A program made the translations under genes and the position numbers. The notes beneath the pieces were generated by a model that saw only the letters and a program-made list of their open reading frames with translations, ran no database searches and was not told the origin of the DNA. Shown here in pieces: positions 15,736 to 25,798 of a stretch of DNA of 64,000 nt. Source of the stretch: Microvirga terricola (lineage in GTDB: Bacteria; Pseudomonadota; Alphaproteobacteria; Rhizobiales; Beijerinckiaceae); NCBI RefSeq assembly GCF_011777495.1, contig NZ_JAATJS010000002.1:372001-436000 (forward strand). Reading direction: 5' to 3'. The first letter of the stretch is position 1. Each line of letters begins with the position of its first letter.

Positions 15736-16371
15736 TTAGAGGCGATCCGCGAATTGCTCAACCATTGCCTTGGCGGAAACAAGATCCTCGGGCGTGTTGA
15801 TATTGAAGAAGGGGTCGAACGGAGTTGTCGGCCAGACAGCCCGCGCGACTCTATGCCGTCGCGTCCAGTCTTCCACACGACGCAGGTGATCAACTGTAAC
15901 GGCTTGGTGCAGATCGTGCCGCAAATTCACCGGCCAAAGGCCGATGGCGTGGTGAGATCGATCACTCGAAGCGGCGCACGCGAGAGGAGCCTGCTCCGCA
16001 TCCCGCACCCGATGCAGGCGCGTCACCAGATCTTGGGGGACGAACGGCGCATCGCCTGTCACGCTCACGAGCCATTCAATTGACGGGCGATGGATGGCCG
16101 CCCAATCGAGCGCCGCGAGCACGCCCGCCAACGGACCCGCATAGTCAGGGACATCGTCCTGGATGATTGGCAGTCCCAGGTCGCGAAAGCGGTTTGCATC
16201 GCCATTCGCGCTGATGATGAGCCCCTCGCATTGTGGTGACAGCCGTTCCACGATCCGCGCAATGAGCGTGCAGCCTCCTAGCGTGAGAAGCGGCTTGTCA
16301 ATGCCGCCCATGCGCGTTGCGCGCCCGCCCGCCAGAATGACGCCGAGTGTCGCGGGATGCTGCGTCATCAC
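15736..16371 (-). CDS. mobA: Molybdenum cofactor guanylyltransferase
   Basis: This 211-residue cytoplasmic enzyme transfers GMP from GTP to molybdopterin, making the guanine dinucleotide form used by DMSO-reductase-family enzymes such as formate dehydrogenase. The nucleotide motif LAGGRATRMGGIDKPLL is at about 13-29; TGDAPFVPQDL holds the metal-binding Asp; FFNINTPEDL near the end is typical. Length is normal. It starts 6 bases after mrp and is followed by tusA. Confidence 0.93.
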   Translation of the reverse strand: MMTQHPATLGVILAGGRATRMGGIDKPLLTLGGCTLIARIVERLSPQCEGLIISANGDANRFRDLGLPIIQDDVPDYAGPLAGVLAALDWAAIHRPSIEWLVSVTGDAPFVPQDLVTRLHRVRDAEQAPLACAASSDRSHHAIGLWPVNLRHDLHQAVTVDHLRRVEDWTRRHRVARAVWPTTPFDPFFNINTPEDLVSAKAMVEQFADRL

Positions 16372-16377
16372 GTGTGT

Positions 16378-17511
16378 TTATTCAATCACGATGCGCGGCG
16401 CGGCGCGCGCGGCTGCGGTTCCTGTCAACGAGGCGAGAACCTGACGGGCGATGTCCTTGTAAATCTTCGCATGAGGTCCTTCGGGATCGGCGACGACGAC
16501 GGGGTGGCCGGAATCCGACAGCTCGCGGATTGTCATGTTGAGAGGAACCTCGCCGAGGAACGGAACGCCGAGGCGCTGCGCTTCCGCGCGAGCGCCGCCG
16601 TGGCCGAAGATGTGGGAGGTCTGTCCGCAATGGGGGCAAACGAAGGTCGCCATGTTCTCGACGATCCCGAGGATAGGGATTTCCACCCGCTTGAACATGG
16701 CAACGCCGCGTCGCGCATCAATGAGGGCGAGATCCTGAGGAGTCGAGACGATGATGGCGCCTGCGAGCGGAGTCGCCTGCGCCATGGTGAGCTGCGCATC
16801 GCCGGTGCCGGGCGGCATATCGACCACCAAAACGTCGAGGTCGCCCCACGCGACTTCCCGCAGCATCTGCGTGATCGCCGACATGACCATCGGCCCGCGC
16901 CAGATCATCGCGGCCTCCTCATCAACGAGGAAGCCGATGGACATGACCTTGATGCCGTAGGCCTCCATCGGTTCGAGGATGCGCCCTTCGAGCAGATTGG
17001 GCTTGCCGTGGATGCCGAGCAGCTTCGGCATCGAGGGGCCGTAGATATCCGCATCGAGAAGGCCGACCCTCAGGCCCAGCGCTTTCAGCCCGAGGGCCAG
17101 ATTGACAGCCGTCGTCGATTTGCCGACGCCGCCCTTGCCGGAGGCCACGGCGATCACGTGGGTGACGCCCGGAATGCGCTGCGTCTTGGATTGCTGCGCC
17201 GCTGCAGGACGCCGCGCCTCGCTCCCGCTGGAGCGTACCACCGTCGGGCCAGAGGAGGCGGGGCGCTCAGCCGTCAGGCTGGCGAACACCGCCTTGACGC
17301 CGGGCAAGCCCTGCACCGCCGTTTCCGCCGCGCGGCGGACGGTTTCCATGCTGGCGGCCTCCGCGGGCTCGATGAAGATCGAGAACATGACCCTGGCGGC
17401 CTCGTCCACCACCACCTCCGACAGGCGGCCCGACGTCACGAGGCTTGTCCCGCTCGCGTCGACCGGAATGGTCGAGAGGGCCTGGAGCACATGTTCACGG
17501 GTAATTGCCAC
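16378..17511 (-). CDS. mrp: Mrp/ApbC-type iron-sulfur carrier ATPase
   Basis: This 377-residue P-loop protein binds and delivers an iron-sulfur cluster to target proteins. The N-terminal part (about 5-85) is the MIP18/DUF59-like domain, followed by a low-complexity linker; the deviant Walker A SGKGGVGKS is at 124-132, and the cluster-binding pair is in FVCPHCGQ. Domain order and length match bacterial Mrp. It is first in an operon with mobA and tusA, all handling sulfur or metal cofactors. Its promoter should lie in 17512-17560, where the sequence also serves the divergent dehydrogenase gene. Confidence 0.93.
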   Translation of the reverse strand: MAITREHVLQALSTIPVDASGTSLVTSGRLSEVVVDEAARVMFSIFIEPAEAASMETVRRAAETAVQGLPGVKAVFASLTAERPASSGPTVVRSSGSEARRPAAAQQSKTQRIPGVTHVIAVASGKGGVGKSTTAVNLALGLKALGLRVGLLDADIYGPSMPKLLGIHGKPNLLEGRILEPMEAYGIKVMSIGFLVDEEAAMIWRGPMVMSAITQMLREVAWGDLDVLVVDMPPGTGDAQLTMAQATPLAGAIIVSTPQDLALIDARRGVAMFKRVEIPILGIVENMATFVCPHCGQTSHIFGHGGARAEAQRLGVPFLGEVPLNMTIRELSDSGHPVVVADPEGPHAKIYKDIARQVLASLTGTAAARAAPRIVIE

Positions 17512-17737
17512 GATGGGGCCTCCTCAGCGGTTCTGTCGATATTCTGTCCTACCATGTATAGGCTCGCAGCCGTCCCGTTAAGGCGTTTTCTTCGCCGGCT
17601 TGGCATGCACGCGGCCTTCCCTTGAGATCATAAGGCAGTGACTAGCGGGCCCAAGGGCGCGCGCGTTGAAACTGATCGCCCCGGCAAGCAGTTCAGTCCT
17701 GTGTTTTTGCATTCCCTGAGACGCGATGGAGGGAAGG

Positions 17738-18997
17738 ATGAAGCCGATCCGGCTGGCTGTGGCTGCGGTCTTTCTCCTGGCCTCTCCCGCCCTCGCCCAA
17801 CCAGTGGCGCAATCGCCTACCGGCAATCTGGAGAAACTGTCCCCTGGCACCGGAACCGTCGCGCCGAGGCCTATTCCGCAGGGCGGCCGGCGGGCGGAGG
17901 TCATTCGCAAGCATCTCGAAAACATCCGGTTGCCGCCGGGCTTCAAGATCGGCCTCTATGCTATCGTGCCGGATGCCCGGCACATGGCGGTGGGGCCATC
18001 GATCGGCATCGTCTTCGTAGGAACCCGTAAGGGCCACGTCTATGCGGTGGCGGACCGCGACAAGGATCGGATAGCCGACGAGGTGACGGCCTTCGCGCCT
18101 CCCATCCAATTCAGAGTGCCGAACGGCGTCTGCTTCTCACGAGACGGCGTGCTGTTCGTGGTCGAACAGAACCGCGTCCTCGAATTCCCGGCCGCCGAGT
18201 CTCTCTTTGAGCGACCAGATATTGCCGCGTTCGTCGTCACCAAGCAGGGCGAACTCATTCCGCCCTCCGAGGAGAGCTACAATCACACCGCCCGGGTGTG
18301 CCGCATCGGGCCGGACAACAAGCTCTACATCGCGCTCGGCCAGCCCTACAACGTGCCGCCGCGGGACAAGATCGCCCTCTACAACAAGGTTGGCGTGGGC
18401 GGCATCATCCGCATAGACCAGGACGGGAAGAGCCGTGAGGTCTATGCGACGGGCATCCGCAATTCCGTTGGGATGGACTTCAACCCAGCCGACAAGACCC
18501 TGTGGTTCACGGACAATCAGGTTGACGGTATGGGCGACGACCGGCCCCCGGAGGAACTGAACCGCGCGCCCCAGATCGGTCAGAATTTCGGCTTCCCCTA
18601 TTATGGCGGAGACAGGGTGCGGACCAACGAGTACAAGAACGATCCCCTCCCGGCGGGTCTCGTCCCGCCTCAGGTGGAGATGGCTGCTCACGCCGCCAAT
18701 CTCGGCATGACCTTCTATACGGGGACGATGTTCCCTCAATTCTACCGGGGCGGCATCTTTACGGCCCAGCACGGCTCCTGGAACCGCACCAAGCCGATTG
18801 GCGCGCGCGTGATGTTCACCTCCCTCAAGCCGGACGGCACGGCAGACCAGAGCGAGGTCTTCGCCGAAGGCTGGCTGACGGAAAACGGCGAATATCTCGG
18901 GCGGCCCGTCGATGTGGCGATGTTGCCGGATGGGTCGCTCCTCGTCTCGGACGACACGGCGGGCGCGATCTATCGCATCTCCTATGAGGGACAATGA
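17738..18997 (+). CDS. Secreted PQQ-type sugar (sorbosone/glucose) dehydrogenase-like beta-propeller
   Basis: This 419-residue protein starts with a signal peptide (MKPIRLAVAAVFLLASPALA) and should be periplasmic. The rest is a six-bladed propeller of the soluble glucose/sorbosone dehydrogenase family, which oxidises aldoses or sorbosone with PQQ. Visible are GFKIGLYAIVPDARHMAVG, the ARVCRIGPDNKLYIALGQP blade, GIRNSVGMDFNP, LWFTDNQVDGMGDDRPPEELN, and the closing AQHGSWNRTKPIG and LPDGSLLVSDD. ATG 17738 follows GGAGGG; an ATG at 17726 is possible. The exact substrate and true PQQ use are inferred. No PQQ synthesis genes are in the window. Confidence 0.85.
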   Translation: MKPIRLAVAAVFLLASPALAQPVAQSPTGNLEKLSPGTGTVAPRPIPQGGRRAEVIRKHLENIRLPPGFKIGLYAIVPDARHMAVGPSIGIVFVGTRKGHVYAVADRDKDRIADEVTAFAPPIQFRVPNGVCFSRDGVLFVVEQNRVLEFPAAESLFERPDIAAFVVTKQGELIPPSEESYNHTARVCRIGPDNKLYIALGQPYNVPPRDKIALYNKVGVGGIIRIDQDGKSREVYATGIRNSVGMDFNPADKTLWFTDNQVDGMGDDRPPEELNRAPQIGQNFGFPYYGGDRVRTNEYKNDPLPAGLVPPQVEMAAHAANLGMTFYTGTMFPQFYRGGIFTAQHGSWNRTKPIGARVMFTSLKPDGTADQSEVFAEGWLTENGEYLGRPVDVAMLPDGSLLVSDDTAGAIYRISYEGQ

Positions 18998-19072
18998 GGG
19001 TGCTGCGAGCTTGAAATCGTAGGCGGCCCTTCGCTATTGTCGCGCCTTTCTGAAGGCGGCTAGGAGCAGGCG

Positions 19073-20365
19073 ATGGTGGACATCGCGACCAGGGTCTACA
19101 ACCACACTTGGAAGATCGACCCGATCGTCAGGTCCGTTCTGGACACGGATTTCTATAAGCTCCTGATGGCGCAGACGATTTTCCGTCGCCACCGGGACGT
19201 GCAGGTCACTTTCGGCATCCAGAACCGGACGACCCGCATCCGCCTGGCCGACATCATCGACGCAGGCGAGTTGCGCGAGCAGCTGGACCACGTGCGCTCC
19301 TTGTCCCTGACCCGGGGCGAGTCGACCTGGCTGCGCGGCAACACCTTCTACGGCAAGCGGCAGATGTTCTCGCCGGAATTCATGGATTGGCTGGAGGCCT
19401 TCCGCTTTCCGGATTACCTGCTTGAAAAGCAGGACGGCCAATATGTCCTGACCTTCCACGGCCCCTGGATCGAGACCACCATGTGGGAGATCCCGGCGCT
19501 CGCCATCCTGAACGAGCTGCGCTCGCGCGGCATCCTCAAAGACATGGGCAAGTTCGAGCTTCAGGTGCTCTATGCCCGGGCCATGACGCGGGTGTGGGAG
19601 AAGATCGAGCGGTTGAAGGCCTTACCCGGCCTGTCCATCTCCGATTTCGGCACCCGCCGCCGCCACGGCTTCCTGTGGCAGGACTGGTGCGTGCAGGCGA
19701 TGATCGAGGGGCTGGGCTCCTCGTTCCTCGGCACATCCAATTGCCTCATCGCCCTTCGGCGCGAGGTGGAGGCGGTAGGCACCAACGCGCATGAATTGCC
19801 GATGGTCTATAGCGCGCTGACGGATGACGAAGCCGACATGGCGCAGGCGCCTTATCGCGTGCTGGCCGACTGGCAGGAGGATTACGAAGGCAACCTGCGG
19901 ATCATCCTGCCGGATACCTACGGCACCACGAATTTTCTCAAAAATGCGCCTGACTGGATTCCGTTCTGGACCGGCATTCGCGTCGATTCCAAGGACCCCA
20001 TCGAAGGAGGCGAAGAGGCCATCGAGTGGTGGCGCTCGCGCGGGCAAAATCCGCAAGAGAAACTCGCGATCTTTTCCGATGGTCTCGATGTCGATGTGAT
20101 CGAGCGTATTCACAAGCATTTCCACGGCCGCATGCGCATCGGTTATGGCTGGGGCACGCTTCTGACGAACGATTTCCGTGGCCTCGTGCCGGATGGCGGA
20201 CTCGATCCGATTTCGATTGTCTGCAAGGTCATCTCCGCCAATGGGCGGCCGACCGTGAAGATTTCCGATAATCCCACCAAGGCCCTGGGGCCGAGGGCCG
20301 AGATTGAGCGTTACAAGCGTGTGTTCCATGTGGGCGCGCAGAGCGCACAGCCTGTTCTGGTGTAA
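19073..20365 (+). CDS. pncB: Nicotinate phosphoribosyltransferase
   Basis: This 430-residue enzyme joins nicotinate to PRPP in the NAD salvage pathway. The N-terminus has [14 protein letters not shown], the centre the activity-regulating histidine region [12 protein letters not shown], then GTSNCLIAL and a C-terminal part with [12 protein letters not shown] and [10 protein letters not shown], all in PncB order. GGAG lies about 9 bases before the ATG. It is followed after 3 bases by pxpA, so they are probably cotranscribed, although no pathway link is obvious. Confidence 0.95.
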   Translation: MVDIATRVYNHTWKIDPIVRSVLDTDFYKLLMAQTIFRRHRDVQVTFGIQNRTTRIRLADIIDAGELREQLDHVRSLSLTRGESTWLRGNTFYGKRQMFSPEFMDWLEAFRFPDYLLEKQDGQYVLTFHGPWIETTMWEIPALAILNELRSRGILKDMGKFELQVLYARAMTRVWEKIERLKALPGLSISDFGTRRRHGFLWQDWCVQAMIEGLGSSFLGTSNCLIALRREVEAVGTNAHELPMVYSALTDDEADMAQAPYRVLADWQEDYEGNLRIILPDTYGTTNFLKNAPDWIPFWTGIRVDSKDPIEGGEEAIEWWRSRGQNPQEKLAIFSDGLDVDVIERIHKHFHGRMRIGYGWGTLLTNDFRGLVPDGGLDPISIVCKVISANGRPTVKISDNPTKALGPRAEIERYKRVFHVGAQSAQPVLV

Positions 20366-20368
20366 ATC

Positions 20369-21139
20369 ATGAGCATAACCGTCGATTTGAATTGCGACAT
20401 GGGCGAAGCATTCGGCCCCTGGCCCATGGGCGATGACGAGGCGATGCTCGACATCGTGTCCTCTGCCAACATCGCTTGCGGTTTTCATGCGGGCGATCCG
20501 TCCATCATGTTCCAAACGGCGGAAACGGCGAAGCGTAAGGGGGTCGCTATTGGCGCGCATCCCGGCTTCAATGATCTGCAAGGGTTTGGTCGCCGGGTGA
20601 TCCGTGGCGACAGTCCCGCGGAGATCGAGCGCATGATCGCCTATCAGATCGGCGCGATGCAGGCGGTCGCCGCTTTGGCGGGACATCACGTGACCTATGT
20701 GAAGGTGCACGGTGCGCTCAACAACATGGCGAACGAGGACGAGGATCTGGCGCTGGCCATCGCCCGCGCCGTCAAGGGCGTCGATGCAAGCCTCGTCAAT
20801 GTCTGCATGCCGGGCCTCTTGATGGAAAAGGCGTCGCATCAAGTCGGCGTCAGAGTCGCGCGCGAGTTTTTTGCCGACCGGACCTATGAGGAAAACGGCA
20901 CCTTATCGAGCCGCAAGAAGCCGGGCTCTGTTCTCCATGATGCTGACGCGGCGGCGGAGCGTGTATTGCGTGCCTTGCAGGACAAGGCAGTGACAACCCT
21001 TTCCGGCAAGCGCATCCCCATTGAGATCGACACCATCTGCGTTCATGGCGATGAGGCGAGCGCGGTCGCGATGGCGCGCACGGTTCGTGCCAAGCTGGAG
21101 GCTAATGGCGTTTCCATTGCGCCATTCTCCAGGCGCTGA
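20369..21139 (+). CDS. pxpA: 5-oxoprolinase subunit A (LamB/YcsF family)
   Basis: This 256-residue protein is the PxpA subunit of ATP-dependent 5-oxoprolinase, which opens pyroglutamate to glutamate together with PxpB and PxpC. The start [14 protein letters not shown] and the [12 protein letters not shown] segment are diagnostic, as are [13 protein letters not shown] and [15 protein letters not shown] near the end. The partner subunits are not next to it; neighbours are pncB and a methyltransferase. The ATG directly follows the pncB stop. Confidence 0.93.
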   Translation: MSITVDLNCDMGEAFGPWPMGDDEAMLDIVSSANIACGFHAGDPSIMFQTAETAKRKGVAIGAHPGFNDLQGFGRRVIRGDSPAEIERMIAYQIGAMQAVAALAGHHVTYVKVHGALNNMANEDEDLALAIARAVKGVDASLVNVCMPGLLMEKASHQVGVRVAREFFADRTYEENGTLSSRKKPGSVLHDADAAAERVLRALQDKAVTTLSGKRIPIEIDTICVHGDEASAVAMARTVRAKLEANGVSIAPFSRR

Positions 21140-21142
21140 GAG

Positions 21143-21886
21143 ATGTCGTTCAAAGACCATTTTTCGACCAGCTCTGCCGGCTACGCCATCTATCGACCCA
21201 CCTATCCGCGTGAGCTTGTCGATTATCTGGCGGACCTCTGCACCGCGACCGACGTCGCGCTCGATGTGGGGTGCGGAACAGGGCAGCTCTCGGTGCTGCT
21301 CGCGGACCGCTTCAAGCGCGTCATCGCCACCGATGCCAGCGCACAGCAGATCGAAAAAGCTGGACCGCATGAGCGCGTCGAATACCGCGTCGCGCCGGCC
21401 GAAAGCAGCGGTCTTGCCGACCATTCTGTCGATCTTATCACGGCTGCGCAGGCCGCCCACTGGTTCGATCTTCCAGCCTTCTATGCAGAGGCGCGGCGCG
21501 TGGGGAAGGCGGGCGCGGTGCTGGCCCTCATCTCCTATGGCGTCGTGCAAGCTGACACCGATATCGATCCCGTCATTCAGCATTTCTACAAAGCCGTGCT
21601 CGGCCCTTATTGGCCACCGGAGCGTCGGCATGTGGAGATGGGTTACCGCTCCCTCGACTTCCCATTTGAGGAACTGACTACGCCGCCCATGGCGATCGAG
21701 GTCGCATGGCGCGCGTCCGATTTCACGGGCTATGTGGACACCTGGTCGGCGGTTCGCGCCATCGAGAAAGTGCTCGGCCGCGCGCCCATCGAAGCTTTCG
21801 AGCGTGAACTCATCGCCGCATGGGGCGACCCTGAGACGCGCCGCATCATCCGGTTCCCGCTCTCGCTGCGCGTTACAAAGCTTTAG
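21143..21886 (+). CDS. Class I SAM-dependent methyltransferase
   Basis: This 247-residue protein has the SAM-binding motif I in LDVGCGTGQLSVL (about residues 37-50), followed by ATDASAQQIEKA and the acidic turn HSVDLITAAQAAHWFD (post-I and motif II). The start FKDHFSTSSAGYAIYRPTYP resembles the TMT-1-like/UbiE-related methyltransferases of unknown acceptor. It starts 3 bases after pxpA and ends 28 bases before the convergent ade gene. The substrate cannot be predicted. Confidence 0.88.
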   Translation: MSFKDHFSTSSAGYAIYRPTYPRELVDYLADLCTATDVALDVGCGTGQLSVLLADRFKRVIATDASAQQIEKAGPHERVEYRVAPAESSGLADHSVDLITAAQAAHWFDLPAFYAEARRVGKAGAVLALISYGVVQADTDIDPVIQHFYKAVLGPYWPPERRHVEMGYRSLDFPFEELTTPPMAIEVAWRASDFTGYVDTWSAVRAIEKVLGRAPIEAFERELIAAWGDPETRRIIRFPLSLRVTKL

Positions 21887-21914
21887 GGCTGTTCAGAGCG
21901 GGAGGCGCGTGGCT

Positions 21915-23627
21915 TCAATGCACCAACTCCATGCGGTTCACATCCACAAGGCCATAATCGGTGATCTTGAGATGTGGGATCACCGGCAGAGGCAGGAAGG
22001 CGACCTGTAGAAACGGCTCCGGTAGCGTAACGCCCAGCGCTTTGGCGGCATCGCGCAAGGGGTTGAGCGCGTCGCGCACCTCCTCATAAGGCCGGTCGCT
22101 CATGAGGCCCGCGATGGGCAGGGCCAACTCCGCGCGGACGACACCATCGGACACGACGACGAAACCGCCCTGGATGTCCCGCAGGCGATTGACCGCAATT
22201 GCCATGTTGGCGTCGCTCGCGCCGACGACGCAGATGTTGTGGCTGTCATGCCCGACGGAGGATGCAATCGCGCCGCGCTTCATGCCGAAGCCATGCACGA
22301 AGCCAAAGCCGATATTGTCGTTGATGCCGTGACGGGCGACGACGGCGACTTTCACGACGTCCTGTCCAAGATCGATCTGCCGAACACCGTCGCGAACGGG
22401 GAGGGTGAGGTGCAGATCCTCTGTAATGATCCGGCCCGGGATGACGCCGATCACTCGGGTCTCGCCGGAGGTTGCTTCGATTCTGAACTGATCGGCGCTG
22501 ACAACGCGAGACTTGACACTGTTGAGGCCGACGGGCGCAATCATCTCGCGGCTCTGGAACAAAGTCTCGTTCACCAATCGGCCACCGGAGATCACGTCCG
22601 AAACCGCACAAGCTTCGAGATCGTCGAGAAGCACGATGTCGGCCCGCTTGCCCGGTGCGATGATGCCGCGATCCGTCAGGCCGAACGCCTGCGCTGCGCT
22701 GAACGAAGCGGCGCGATAAACCGCAAGCGGCTCGCACCCCAGCGAGATCAGCGTCCTGATCATGAAATCAAGGTGCCCTTCCTCGGCGATGTCGAGGGGA
22801 TTGCGATCATCCGTGCAGAGCGCGAGGAAGGGAGATGTTGCGACGGTGAGAAGGGACGCGAGCGCGTGCAAGTCCTTCGAGACCGATCCCTCACGGATCA
22901 GCACCGTCATGCCTTTGCGGATTTTTTCCAGGGCTTCGTCGGCGCTCGTCGTCTCGTGATCGGTGCGAATACCGGCTGCGAGATAGCCGTTCAAATCGAG
23001 ACCGCGCAGCAGCGGCGCATGCCCATCGATATGCCGGTTGGAAAAGACTTCGATCTTTGCGAGGCAACCAGGATCTGCCGCCAGGACGCCGGGAAAGTTC
23101 ATGAACTCCGCAAGGCCGATGACCTTGCGATGATCGCGATAGCGCAGAAGATCGGCGGCTTCGATGCGTGCGCCCGCTGTCTCAAGATGTGTCGCGGGCA
23201 CGCAGCTCGAAAGCTGCACACGCAGATCCATGATCGTACGTTCGGCGCAGGACAGGAAATAATCGAACGCGGCTGTGCCGATGACATTCGCCATCTCGTG
23301 CGGGTCACAGATCGCCGTCGTCACGCCATGCGGGAGAACGCAGCGGTCAAACTCGAAGGGGGTGACGAGGGAGGACTCGACGTGCAGATGAGTGTCGATG
23401 AAGCCAGGCACCGCGATGCGCCCGCGCCCGTCGATGGTGCGGGCACTGCGGTACCGTCCATATGTTCCGACAATGGTGTCGCCGCAGATGGCGATGTCGG
23501 TTGGAGTCAGCGTGCTGGTGACGAGATCGAACAGGCGCACGTCGGTGATGACGAGGTCGGCGGAAGCGGAACCACGGCCCTGCGCGATGCGGGCTGCGAT
23601 GGCCGTGGCGTCAATCTGTCTCGTCAT
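21915..23627 (-). CDS. ade: Adenine deaminase
   Basis: This 570-residue amidohydrolase converts adenine to hypoxanthine and ammonia. The metal-binding HLHVESS is in [16 protein letters not shown], followed by [24 protein letters not shown] and the C-terminal domain with [20 protein letters not shown], the order of the Ade subfamily, distinct from the shorter adenosine deaminase-type enzymes. It begins 15 bases after an M15 peptidase gene on the same strand. In the same window mtnP and apt offer the alternative routes for adenine. Confidence 0.94.
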   Translation of the reverse strand: MTRQIDATAIAARIAQGRGSASADLVITDVRLFDLVTSTLTPTDIAICGDTIVGTYGRYRSARTIDGRGRIAVPGFIDTHLHVESSLVTPFEFDRCVLPHGVTTAICDPHEMANVIGTAAFDYFLSCAERTIMDLRVQLSSCVPATHLETAGARIEAADLLRYRDHRKVIGLAEFMNFPGVLAADPGCLAKIEVFSNRHIDGHAPLLRGLDLNGYLAAGIRTDHETTSADEALEKIRKGMTVLIREGSVSKDLHALASLLTVATSPFLALCTDDRNPLDIAEEGHLDFMIRTLISLGCEPLAVYRAASFSAAQAFGLTDRGIIAPGKRADIVLLDDLEACAVSDVISGGRLVNETLFQSREMIAPVGLNSVKSRVVSADQFRIEATSGETRVIGVIPGRIITEDLHLTLPVRDGVRQIDLGQDVVKVAVVARHGINDNIGFGFVHGFGMKRGAIASSVGHDSHNICVVGASDANMAIAVNRLRDIQGGFVVVSDGVVRAELALPIAGLMSDRPYEEVRDALNPLRDAAKALGVTLPEPFLQVAFLPLPVIPHLKITDYGLVDVNRMELVH

Positions 23628-23642
23628 GCTGCGCGAGGGTCC

Positions 23643-24182
23643 TCACCAACTTCGGCGCTCTCCATTGTCGATATGGATCAGGCCGTTGCGATAGATCTTA
23701 AGCCCGCCGACTTCGGGACGCGAGCGTAAATACGCCATCAGACCCCTCGTGCGGGAGTGAACCCGCATGTCGATGGCTCGACAGGAGAGGTGGAGCGAGT
23801 GGCGCGCCCCTCCGGCGCGCCAGTTATGGCCGGCGGTTCTGTGGGTGGATTCGATGCTGACAGTGCCGAACTTGGCCGCGATGTCGCCCACAACCTCCCT
23901 AAGATCGCCGGGCAGGCACTTTGTTGGCGCGCTGGCTTGGACGGTGATGGCGCCCTGCTCAACATAGGCATAGAAGCCGGACAAAGTCCTGGGGCCTTGC
24001 GAGGGAAGGCTCCCCATTTTCGATGGGGGCTTCAAGCTATCTGCCGGAGGCAAGCTTGCGAAGCGGAGCGGTTGCTCCTCGCCGCTTTCGGCATGGACCG
24101 ATGCAACAGGTACTCCTGACAAAAACGCGCTCGCCAAAAGCACGAGCCAAGGCGCTCGATGGACTCGAGGGACGGTGCTCAT
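23643..24182 (-). CDS. Secreted M15-family (YcbK-like) peptidase
   Basis: This 179-residue protein has a signal peptide (about 1-32, ending ASVHAE), a Pro/Ser-rich linker, and a C-terminal zinc carboxypeptidase-like domain. Likely zinc ligands are His and Asp in SLHLSCRAIDMRV and His in LIHIDNG. The position normally held by Gly in the S-x-H-x-x-G motif is Cys here. Relatives trim or bind peptidoglycan peptides in the periplasm. It is first in a pair with ade, an unexpected partner, and divergent from the DUF4112 gene. Confidence 0.8.
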   Translation of the reverse strand: MSTVPRVHRAPWLVLLASAFLSGVPVASVHAESGEEQPLRFASLPPADSLKPPSKMGSLPSQGPRTLSGFYAYVEQGAITVQASAPTKCLPGDLREVVGDIAAKFGTVSIESTHRTAGHNWRAGGARHSLHLSCRAIDMRVHSRTRGLMAYLRSRPEVGGLKIYRNGLIHIDNGERRSW

Positions 24183-24514
24183 CGGGTCTCTCCCCGTCTT
24201 GAGCCCCCACTTCCACTGACCGCGTGCAAACGATCAGCGCGACGGTTTACGTCGCTTAGTGGCCAGTCAACTGGCGTTGGCCCCCCGTACAGCGAAGCTA
24301 ACTAAACTGCTTGTTTAGGAAGACAAGTGTGCAATCGAGGTATTAATTGGTTGCTTGTTCGCAAAGCGTGGGAAAACAAGGCAGTAAATGAGATTCTTTA
24401 GGCTGGAGTTTTTGTATTTTTCTTGAAATAAAGTTGCGATCCCTCAGCCTTGTGGGGGATGGTCACAAGACACACATTCTGCCTCGGTGGCGTTACGTTC
24501 ACGGAGAGTGAGGA
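24183..24514. other. Intergenic region with two palindromes
   Basis: This 332-base spacer lies between divergent genes. It contains GCCAGTCAACTGGC at 24262-24275 (6-bp arms) and CTAAAC/GTTTAG at 24302-24318 (6-bp arms, five-base spacer), then an A+T-rich stretch to about 24430. Either palindrome could be an operator for one of the flanking genes. No gene is visible. Confidence 0.45.
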
Positions 24515-24916
24515 ATGGCAGCATCCGGTGCCGGGTACTTCGATTACGTCAAGGTTGTCGGTTCGAGCCGTGAGGAGACCATTGCGCGCGTAACATTGGT
24601 CGCCACGCTTCTCGATAGCGCCTTCCGCATTCCGGGCTTGAGGCGCCGCATCGGGCTCGACGCGGTAATCGGCCTTGCTCCCGGCGTCGGCGATCTGATC
24701 GCTGCGGCGCTCGGCAGCTACATCATCTGGGAGGCGAGCAGGCTCGGCCTGCCACGGCGGAAGATCGCGCGGATGATTGCCAATCTGGTTTTCGACACCG
24801 CCATCGGCGCCGTCCCCGTTGCCGGAGACGCCTTCGACATCTTCTTCAAAGCGAACATGCGAAACCTGCGCATCATTCATGAACATTTCGGCATGCGGAA
24901 ACGCGGGCCCTCGTGA
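24515..24916 (+). CDS. DUF4112 membrane-associated protein
   Basis: This 133-residue protein matches the DUF4112 pattern: a start with LLDSAFRIPGLRRRIGLDAVIGL, a glycine-rich hydrophobic segment (PGVGDLIAAALGSYIIWEA, about 60-78), and the second half VFDTAIGAVPVAGDAFDIFFKAN. Two hydrophobic stretches suggest it sits in the inner membrane. The function of the family is unknown. GGAGAGTGAGG precedes the ATG. A terminator follows at 24972. Confidence 0.85.
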   Translation: MAASGAGYFDYVKVVGSSREETIARVTLVATLLDSAFRIPGLRRRIGLDAVIGLAPGVGDLIAAALGSYIIWEASRLGLPRRKIARMIANLVFDTAIGAVPVAGDAFDIFFKANMRNLRIIHEHFGMRKRGPS

Positions 24917-24971
24917 AATCGACGGCTCCGGCGTTCACATTGGCGAGCGCTGAGCTGTCTTCAGCCTCATG

Positions 24972-25002
24972 AAAAAGGCGCGGTCGGGGCCGCGCCTTTT
25001 TT
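24972..25002. terminator. Bidirectional terminator between DUF4112 gene and ABC importer
   Basis: AAAAAGGCGCGG (24972-24983) pairs with CCGCGCCTTTTT (24990-25001) around a six-base loop. T and A tracts on the two sides let it stop transcription of both convergent units. Confidence 0.92.
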
Positions 25003-25003
25003 C

Positions 25004-25798
25004 TTATCGATGGCTTGAGATGAACTGCTTGAAGCGTTCCGATTTCGGCGCGCCGAACACCTCAGCGGGCGGGCCTTCTTCTTCCACCACGCCCTTGTGG
25101 AGAAACACGACGCGGTTCGACACATCGCGGGCGAAGCCCATTTCGTGCGTCACCACCAGCATCGTGCGGCCCTCTTCAGCCAGCGAGCGCATGACGCGCA
25201 GCACTTCGCCGACGAGTTCGGGGTCGAGAGCGGATGTCGGCTCGTCGAACAGCATCACGTTGGGCCGCATCGCGAGCGCGCGCGCAATGGCCGCACGCTG
25301 TTGCTGGCCGCCGGAGAGGTGAGAGGGATATTGATTGCGCTTGTCGGCAATGCCGACCTTCGCGAGCAATTCCTCGGCCTCCGCAATACACTCCGCCTTG
25401 GGGCGCTTCTGCACATGGACGGGCGCTTCGATCACGTTCTCAAGGATGGTCATGTGGGACCAGAGATTGAAGCTCTGGAACACCATCGCCACACGCGAGC
25501 GGATGCGGTCGACCTGGCCGCGATCCGCAGGCTCCATGCCGCGCCGGCCTTGTTTCAGCTTGATCGTCTCGCCGCCGATGCGGATGTCGCCGGAATCGGG
25601 AACCTCCAGCATGTTGATGCAGCGGAGCATGGTCGACTTGCCAGAGCCGGAAGCGCCGAGGATCGAGATCACATCGCCCTCCTTCGCATCGAGCGACACG
25701 CCCTTGAGGACCTCGAGCGAGCCGAAGCTCTTGCGAAGATTGCTGACGGAAACGGCGGGAGTGGTCTGAGATGACACGGATGTGACTCCACTAGACAT
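25004..25798 (-). CDS. Polar amino-acid ABC importer, ATP-binding subunit
   Basis: This 264-residue protein is the ATPase of a HisP/OccP-type importer. It has Walker [10 protein letters not shown] (about 49-57), the Q-loop in MVFQSFNLW, the signature LSGGQQQR, Walker [15 protein letters not shown] and the switch histidine in VVTHEMGF. The insert [17 protein letters not shown] before the Q-loop is typical of histidine/lysine/arginine and opine importers. It is the last gene of the operon and overlaps the preceding permease by 8 bases. Confidence 0.93.
   Translation of the reverse strand: MSSGVTSVSSQTTPAVSVSNLRKSFGSLEVLKGVSLDAKEGDVISILGASGSGKSTMLRCINMLEVPDSGDIRIGGETIKLKQGRRGMEPADRGQVDRIRSRVAMVFQSFNLWSHMTILENVIEAPVHVQKRPKAECIAEAEELLAKVGIADKRNQYPSHLSGGQQQRAAIARALAMRPNVMLFDEPTSALDPELVGEVLRVMRSLAEEGRTMLVVTHEMGFARDVSNRVVFLHKGVVEEEGPPAEVFGAPKSERFKQFISSHR

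Noticed and set aside
16357..17625. A 422-codon plus-strand frame opposite mrp.
   Set aside because: mrp on the minus strand has the P-loop and CxxC; the opposite frame has no recognisable motif.
17578..17712. A 44-codon minus-strand frame upstream of the sugar dehydrogenase gene, ending in basic residues.
   Set aside because: It lies antisense to the dehydrogenase leader, has AGGGA directly against its ATG with no spacer, and resembles no family.
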